Source: Desulfamplus sp. (lineage in GTDB: Bacteria; Desulfobacterota; Desulfobacteria; Desulfobacterales; Desulfobacteraceae). Taken from it: 9,958 bases of DNA. The stretch lies in NCBI GenBank assembly GCA_015231395.1, contig JADGBP010000051.1:1-9958 (forward strand), given 5' to 3'. Below the pieces are notes generated by a model. The model worked only from the letters and a program-made list of their open reading frames with translations, searched no databases and was not told the DNA's origin. Below, in pieces: positions 6,280-9,958 of this stretch. Positions within the stretch are counted from its first letter, which is position 1. Every line of letters starts with the position of its first letter. The translations under genes and the position numbers were made by a program.

Positions 6280-8067
6280 TTAAAAACCCTCATGCCCAAA
6301 CTGTCTCATGTTTTCTATAAAAAAAAACCCGATAGCTGTGACCAGCATCAGTATGGATGACATCGCCATTGCTTGACCATAGTTCATGATACCTGGCTGA
6401 CCTAAAAATCTATATATTGTTACAGGCATTGTTGTGAACTCAGGTCTTGCAGCAAAGAGCGTGGCACCAAATTCTCCAAGACTTACTGTAAAAGCGAAAA
6501 CAGCCCCAATGGAGAGTCCTCTTGCAATAATGGGTAGTTCAATGTGTAGCCACACTTTAAAAGGCGATGCCCCCATTATGGAAGCTGCCTCCTTTAAGCT
6601 TGTTGGAATAGCTCGTAATGCCGGCAAAACAGCTCTGACCACAAAAGGAAAGGCAACCAGTGTATGAACTATTGGAATAAGAAATACAGATGTTCTAAAA
6701 TCAAGGGGGGGCTTGTCCAGTGTGATAATCATTCCAAATCCAAGAGTCACAGCTGAAGTGGCAAGAGGCAGCATAAAAAGAGGTTCGAGTAATTTTTTAA
6801 ATAATTTAGAATATTGAAATATGGAATATTTTCCTTGAGACTGATGGACAGCATTTTTTATTAAAGATTTCTCGTCAGTATATTTTCTTATAAGATAAGC
6901 CGCACATCCTCCGACAACCAATGCTATTGCAAGCGTGGACAAAGCGAAAGTTAGGGAATTGGATATTGCATCAACAGGAGAAATATAAAAAATAGAACCC
7001 GAAGAGTTTAAAAAAAGTTCGCGGTAAAAAATAAGAGATAGTGAACCCTTGTAATACAAGGAGTTTATGACCAGTGCTGAAATGGGCATTACACAGAGAA
7101 AAAAAATAAACGCAACACATAGAAATACCGAACTTTTTTCAATCATGGTGTCTGGTTTTCTTAATGAAAATTTTTCTGATTCCGGAATGAACAGAGCCGT
7201 TTTTTTCTGGAGCAGCGTGTAAACCCACATCATTGCAAAAGTGCATAAAATCTGGAACAGAGACAAACAGGATGCTACGGGAAGATTGAACATATGAGCG
7301 GCCTGTCTGTATATTTCAACTTCAAGGGTTGAAAAGGAGGGACCTCCAAGAATCAGTATCACGCCGAAACTTGAAAAGCAAAATATGAAAACCAGCATGG
7401 ATGACGCAAGAATCGCTGGTTTTAAGAGAGGCAAGGTAATTTTAAAAAATACTTGAATACCATTGGCACCCAGCATTGAGGCTGCCTCTTTCATCTCTTT
7501 TCCCAAAGATGACCAAAAGGCTGATGTAATTCTGAGCACAACGGAAAAATTATAAAAAAGATGGGCAAAAAGAATCATGGTAATTGAGTGTTCAGGCTGA
7601 ATAAAGCTAAATATCCAATCAATATTTTTAATTGTAGATGCCAGAACCTGAAATGCCGAGGCAACAACAATGGTTGGAAGGACAAAAGGAAGTGTGGCAA
7701 GGGTCATCACAAGTTTTTTACATCTGAAATCAAAGGTTCCCATGACCCATGCACAGGGTAGGGCGGCAATAAGTGTAAGGATAGTTGATACAAAAGCCTG
7801 CCAAAACGTAAACCAGATAATCCCCGCCATTCGTGACGATTGAAATATCTTCAGCAGGCTTAGCATGGAGAAGTTTCCTTCACCATAACTGCTATGCTCA
7901 AAGAAACTTCTGATAAAAATTCCCGAAAGCGGATAAAAGTAGAAAATACCAAGAAAAATAACCGGTATAATCCCGACAGTCAGCGGGATTAACCATTTGT
8001 CGAAACCGAAGATTTTGTCGAACCCGTGCATCTTGTCAAATTTAAACATTCTGTCGAAATTGAACAT
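6280..8067 (-). CDS. thiP: ThiP-like ABC transporter permease, fused two-domain
   Basis: This inner-membrane permease forms the channel for the substrate delivered by ThiB. It carries two homologous permease halves in one chain, with about twelve hydrophobic segments in total. Each half has an EAA loop that docks the ATPase: EAASMLGANGIQVFFKITLP near residue 190 and EAASIMGASPFKVWLHIELP near residue 490. The length of 596 residues is somewhat above E. coli ThiP (536). The fused-permease layout matches ThiP and FbpB-type transporters, and the ThiB-like neighbour favours thiamine or a related compound. The ATG at 8067 overlaps the thiB stop as TGATG, a classic translational-coupling arrangement. 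A GTG one codon upstream (8070) is possible. The N-terminus before the first membrane span is a run of FDKxxG hexads. Confidence 0.88.
   Translation of the reverse strand: MFNFDRMFKFDKMHGFDKIFGFDKWLIPLTVGIIPVIFLGIFYFYPLSGIFIRSFFEHSSYGEGNFSMLSLLKIFQSSRMAGIIWFTFWQAFVSTILTLIAALPCAWVMGTFDFRCKKLVMTLATLPFVLPTIVVASAFQVLASTIKNIDWIFSFIQPEHSITMILFAHLFYNFSVVLRITSAFWSSLGKEMKEAASMLGANGIQVFFKITLPLLKPAILASSMLVFIFCFSSFGVILILGGPSFSTLEVEIYRQAAHMFNLPVASCLSLFQILCTFAMMWVYTLLQKKTALFIPESEKFSLRKPDTMIEKSSVFLCVAFIFFLCVMPISALVINSLYYKGSLSLIFYRELFLNSSGSIFYISPVDAISNSLTFALSTLAIALVVGGCAAYLIRKYTDEKSLIKNAVHQSQGKYSIFQYSKLFKKLLEPLFMLPLATSAVTLGFGMIITLDKPPLDFRTSVFLIPIVHTLVAFPFVVRAVLPALRAIPTSLKEAASIMGASPFKVWLHIELPIIARGLSIGAVFAFTVSLGEFGATLFAARPEFTTMPVTIYRFLGQPGIMNYGQAMAMSSILMLVTAIGFFFIENMRQFGHEGF
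7993..8058 (-). repeat. 18-bp tandem repeat at the thiP N-terminus
   Basis: Three 18-bp units plus a partial fourth encode FDRMFK, FDKMHG, FDKIFG and FDKW (residues 4-25). They form a short basic and aromatic cytoplasmic tail just before the first membrane span. Units are diverged at the DNA level but keep the FDK core. Confidence 0.75.
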
Positions 8068-9305
8068 CACAACATCAGTTCAGTCCACTTTTCAATCCAC
8101 ATTTCTCTTTTTTCACTGATTTCATCATATGAAAGTGTGGCAGGCTGAGTGGTAATGATCGCGTATTTTTGAAATACTTCGGGGAGGGCAGCATTATGGT
8201 TTGATGGAAATACAAACATTTGAAGAGGAATATCTTCCTGAAAGGTTTTTGAAAGGAGAAAATCAATCAGCTTCTGTGCCAAATCTAAATTGGCAGTTCC
8301 TTTAAGAATTCCCGCAAATTCAATCTGCCTGAATGCGGAGCCATGCTCTGTAACAGCACCGGTCGGGGCATCTTTGTCTTTAGTATTATTATTACCCAGT
8401 TTTTTTCCATTTGAGTCTTTAGAAGGGTTATCTTCATTTTTAGTAGAACTGTCTTTGTCTTTGGTAGAAGCATCTTTGTCTTTAGTAGAAGGATCATTGT
8501 CTTTGGTAGAAGCATCTTTGTCTTTGGTAGCAGCATCTTCAGCTTTGGCAAAATGAACTTCAGCCGCAGGGCTTGAGGCGTAACTTACCACAATAGGACG
8601 ATCTCCCTCTGATGCAGCGGAAAATTTGCCCCAATAAGCCTCTTTCCAGCCGTTTGTTATAAAAACATCATTTTTTTTCAATTTTTTCCAGAATTCAAAA
8701 GCCTCAGTTTCACCAAACCTGCTTATGGTTGTAAGCAAAAATGCAAGCCCGGGAGATGATGTGGCAGGATTTTCTATAACAAGCAGCCCTTTATATTCGG
8801 GTTTAATCAAATCTTCCAGCATCACAGGAACAGCCAATTTATGGTCAGCAAACCATTTTTTGTCGTAGTTAAGGCAGACATCTCCAAAATCAACGGGTAG
8901 AAGCCTGTTTTCAGAATCAAGCTTCAACTTGTCATCAACAGATTTGAGCATCGGGGATGCGTAGGGAAGAAAAATATCTCCTTTGATGGCTCTGCTCAAA
9001 AAAGTATTGTCAACACCATAAAAGATATCGGCAAGGGGACTATTTTTTGAAAGGATTGCCTTGTTCAAAGCCTCTCCGGCATCACCTGACTTTAAAAATA
9101 CAAGTTTTGCATTGTTTTCTTTTTCAAATACAGCTACCACCTTCTCACTAACACTGAAGCTGTCATGCGTCATTACTGTGAGTTTCTTAGCGTCCTGACA
9201 AATCCCTGTTGATACCGTGATAAAAGCTAAGATACACAAGAGCAAAAAAGGTATAATTACAACAGGCATACTTAAAGAAAAAATGTAATAAAATCGTTTT
9301 ATCAA
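8067..9305 (-). CDS. thiB: ThiB-like periplasmic thiamine-binding protein
   Basis: This periplasmic solute-binding protein would capture thiamine or a phosphorylated form and hand it to ThiP. The N-terminus has two basic residues and a long hydrophobic stretch (to about residue 33), consistent with a signal peptide; STGIC is not a good lipobox. Blocks matching E. coli ThiB are LTVMTHDSFSVSEKV, DIFYGVDN, LPVDFGDVCLNYDKK, NPATSSPGLAFLL, TNGWKEAYWGKF, VVSYASSPAAEV and the C-terminal region through EMWIEKWTELM. The length is 412 residues against about 327 in E. coli. Most of the excess is a Lys/Asp/Ser/Thr-rich insert at residues 254-315, following SYASSPAAEVHFA. The start is a TTG at 9305 supported by AAGGAG six bases upstream. 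It is the first complete gene of the operon, with its stop overlapping the thiP start. Thiamine is the best guess for substrate; a related pyrimidine cannot be excluded. Confidence 0.88.
   Translation of the reverse strand: MIKRFYYIFSLSMPVVIIPFLLLCILAFITVSTGICQDAKKLTVMTHDSFSVSEKVVAVFEKENNAKLVFLKSGDAGEALNKAILSKNSPLADIFYGVDNTFLSRAIKGDIFLPYASPMLKSVDDKLKLDSENRLLPVDFGDVCLNYDKKWFADHKLAVPVMLEDLIKPEYKGLLVIENPATSSPGLAFLLTTISRFGETEAFEFWKKLKKNDVFITNGWKEAYWGKFSAASEGDRPIVVSYASSPAAEVHFAKAEDAATKDKDASTKDNDPSTKDKDASTKDKDSSTKNEDNPSKDSNGKKLGNNNTKDKDAPTGAVTEHGSAFRQIEFAGILKGTANLDLAQKLIDFLLSKTFQEDIPLQMFVFPSNHNAALPEVFQKYAIITTQPATLSYDEISEKREMWIEKWTELML
8421..8546 (-). repeat. 21-bp tandem repeat in thiB (six copies)
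   Basis: Six 21-bp units encode heptads such as KDKDAST, KDNDPST and KDKDSST (residues 254-295), followed by degenerate lysine- and asparagine-rich sequence to about residue 315. The insert sits in a surface position of the C-terminal half of a periplasmic binding protein. It has the same unit length and copy number as the mltG array but an unrelated sequence. Confidence 0.9.
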
Positions 9306-9311
9306 AATAAT

Positions 9312-9317
9312 CTCCTT
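9312..9317 (-). promoter_or_regulatory. Shine-Dalgarno of thiB
   Basis: AAGGAG on the minus strand lies six bases before the TTG at 9303-9305. It is the strongest ribosome-binding site in the window and decides the non-ATG start of thiB. Confidence 0.8.
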
Positions 9318-9318
9318 T

Positions 9319-9373
9319 TAATAAGGTTTAATAAGGTTAAACTAATTTTTTGTTAGATTGAAATTCCTCAATC
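9319..9373 (-). other. thiB leader: 10-bp direct repeat and small hairpin
   Basis: The gap between the receptor stop and thiB holds two perfect copies of TAATAAGGTT (9319-9338, plus strand). It also holds a 6-bp inverted repeat GATTGA/TCAATC (9356-9361 and 9368-9373). On the minus strand the hairpin is followed by TAACAAAAAATT, not a T run, so it is not a good terminator. It could be a weak attenuating or processing structure. No TPP riboswitch motif is seen. Confidence 0.35.
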
Positions 9374-9385
9374 AAAATAAAATGG

Positions 9386-9553
9386 TCAAAAGGAATATCT
9401 GACTGAAATATAACCAGTCAAAGGATTGCCATTGACAGGCCCGTAAAATCCCGGGTAAGTAAACTCTCCATTCAGAATGTTTTTACAGCCTACAAACAAT
9501 ATAAACTTATCATAAGGCAAATTTTTTTTCCCAGTATCGTCATCCCTTTGCAT
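9386..9553 (-). pseudogene. TonB-dependent receptor, C-terminal fragment (last ~50 residues)
   Basis: The minus-strand frame ending at TGA 9386-9388 reads NLPYDKFILFVGCKNILN, then GEFTYPGFYGP, and closes LTGYISVRYSF. This is the usual end of a TonB-dependent outer-membrane receptor: an NL/NIL strand, a Y-P turn and a final beta strand ending in a terminal phenylalanine. The frame stays open to about 9571, with an in-frame ATG at 9553 giving 55 codons, but that ATG is unlikely to be a real start. The stop is 80 bp upstream of thiB on the same strand, so the intact receptor gene was probably the first gene of the uptake operon. Its upstream part is missing on this strand; beside it lies a receptor barrel segment in the opposite orientation. 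Confidence 0.75.
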
Positions 9554-9958
9554 GGGGAGAATTCTGGACCGGCTTTAGATTTGATGATAACTCCATGTAT
9601 GAAGAGTATGCACCAAGCTACACTTTGGGGATCAATATTCCCTTCAAAAAAGGATGGAGGGTCAAAACAGTATTTGGAACAGGTTACAGAACTCCCTACT
9701 CCCAGCAATGGACAGGTAAAGAGCTAATGACAAGAGATGATGTGGAAACGCTTAATCTTCAGGCAGAATGGAGTTCTAACCAGGGAGACCAGTTTTCTGC
9801 CACCGGATACATAAGCCGTCTTTCAAATAATGTCCAGAGTGATCCCTATGCTGGTGTATCTGTTCCCTCTGATCAGGATTTTTCAGGGTTAGAACTATTT
9901 TTCAGGAAAAAAGCAGGTGATAAGTTTGAGGGTTACGCTTCTCTGTCAAAAATATTTT
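9505..9958 (+). pseudogene. TonB-dependent receptor barrel segment, no 5' end, runs off the window
   Basis: The plus-strand frame is open from 9505 to the window end (151 codons) and has no start before an internal ATG at 9595. It reads FWTGFRFDDNSMYEEYAP, then TLGINIPFKKGWRVKTVFGT and GYRTPYSQQW. This is the barrel pattern of TonB-dependent receptors: a GxRxD strand, then a GxGxRxP segment, then alternating hydrophobic and polar strands with loops. The signal peptide, TonB box and plug domain, expected some 300 or more residues before this point, are absent. Clear coding similarity begins near 9550, next to or overlapping the opposite-strand C-terminal fragment. It is either the inverted middle of the same receptor gene or a separate 5'-truncated receptor gene. 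Confidence 0.75.

Noticed and set aside
8285..8556. Repeat-rich frames on both strands over the thiB insert
   Set aside because: Same effect of 21-bp units; the ThiB frame carries family homology on both sides of the insert.
9306..9540. Possible TPP riboswitch upstream of thiB
   Set aside because: I looked for the conserved CTGAGA and ACCTGA-type core on the minus strand and found none, and the receptor coding end occupies most of the space.
9490..9708. 72-codon minus-strand frame starting at 9708
   Set aside because: It covers the receptor fragments in the wrong frame and has no recognisable motif. The plus-strand barrel frame and the minus-strand C-terminal frame explain the region better.

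Overview
The window is about 10 kb of AT-rich bacterial chromosome carrying housekeeping genes (mltG, an Smr-domain gene, an RNase II-type gene), a thiamine-type ABC uptake operon and broken TonB-receptor pieces. Periplasmic, outer-membrane and TonB-linked functions show a Gram-negative host. The gene set and sequence style suggest a Desulfobacterota (Desulfobacteraceae-like) genome, but that is an inference without any database search.

Left part (1-4875). A 28-bp tandem repeat at the left edge abuts a truncated hemW (minus strand), which keeps only its N-terminal radical-SAM part. mltG (plus) diverges from hemW with almost no space between the two starts. An Smr-domain gene (minus) converges on mltG, and their stop codons overlap. 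Past a short divergent intergenic region lies an RNB-family exoribonuclease gene (plus) with all four catalytic aspartates.

Right part (4945-9553, minus strand, transcribed right to left). The order is TonB-receptor 3' end, then thiB (periplasmic binding protein), thiP (fused double permease) and thiQ (ATPase with a long C-terminal domain). This looks like an outer-membrane-to-cytoplasm uptake operon. The receptor gene is broken at about 9500-9575: its last ~50 codons are on the minus strand joined to the operon, while a barrel segment of a TonB receptor lies immediately beside it on the plus strand and runs off the window. The two pieces are back to back, as expected from an inversion with one end inside the receptor gene.

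Two other features stand out. Five of the six well-preserved genes contain in-frame tandem repeats (units of 15, 18, 21, 24 or 30 bp) that encode low-complexity inserts of different sequence in each protein, mostly in linkers, loops or termini. Also, a perfect 12-bp stem with flanking A and T runs, a textbook bidirectional intrinsic terminator, lies inside the thiQ reading frame about 40 codons before its stop. No tRNA, rRNA, CRISPR array or recognisable riboswitch was seen, and there is no gene-free stretch over 300 bases.
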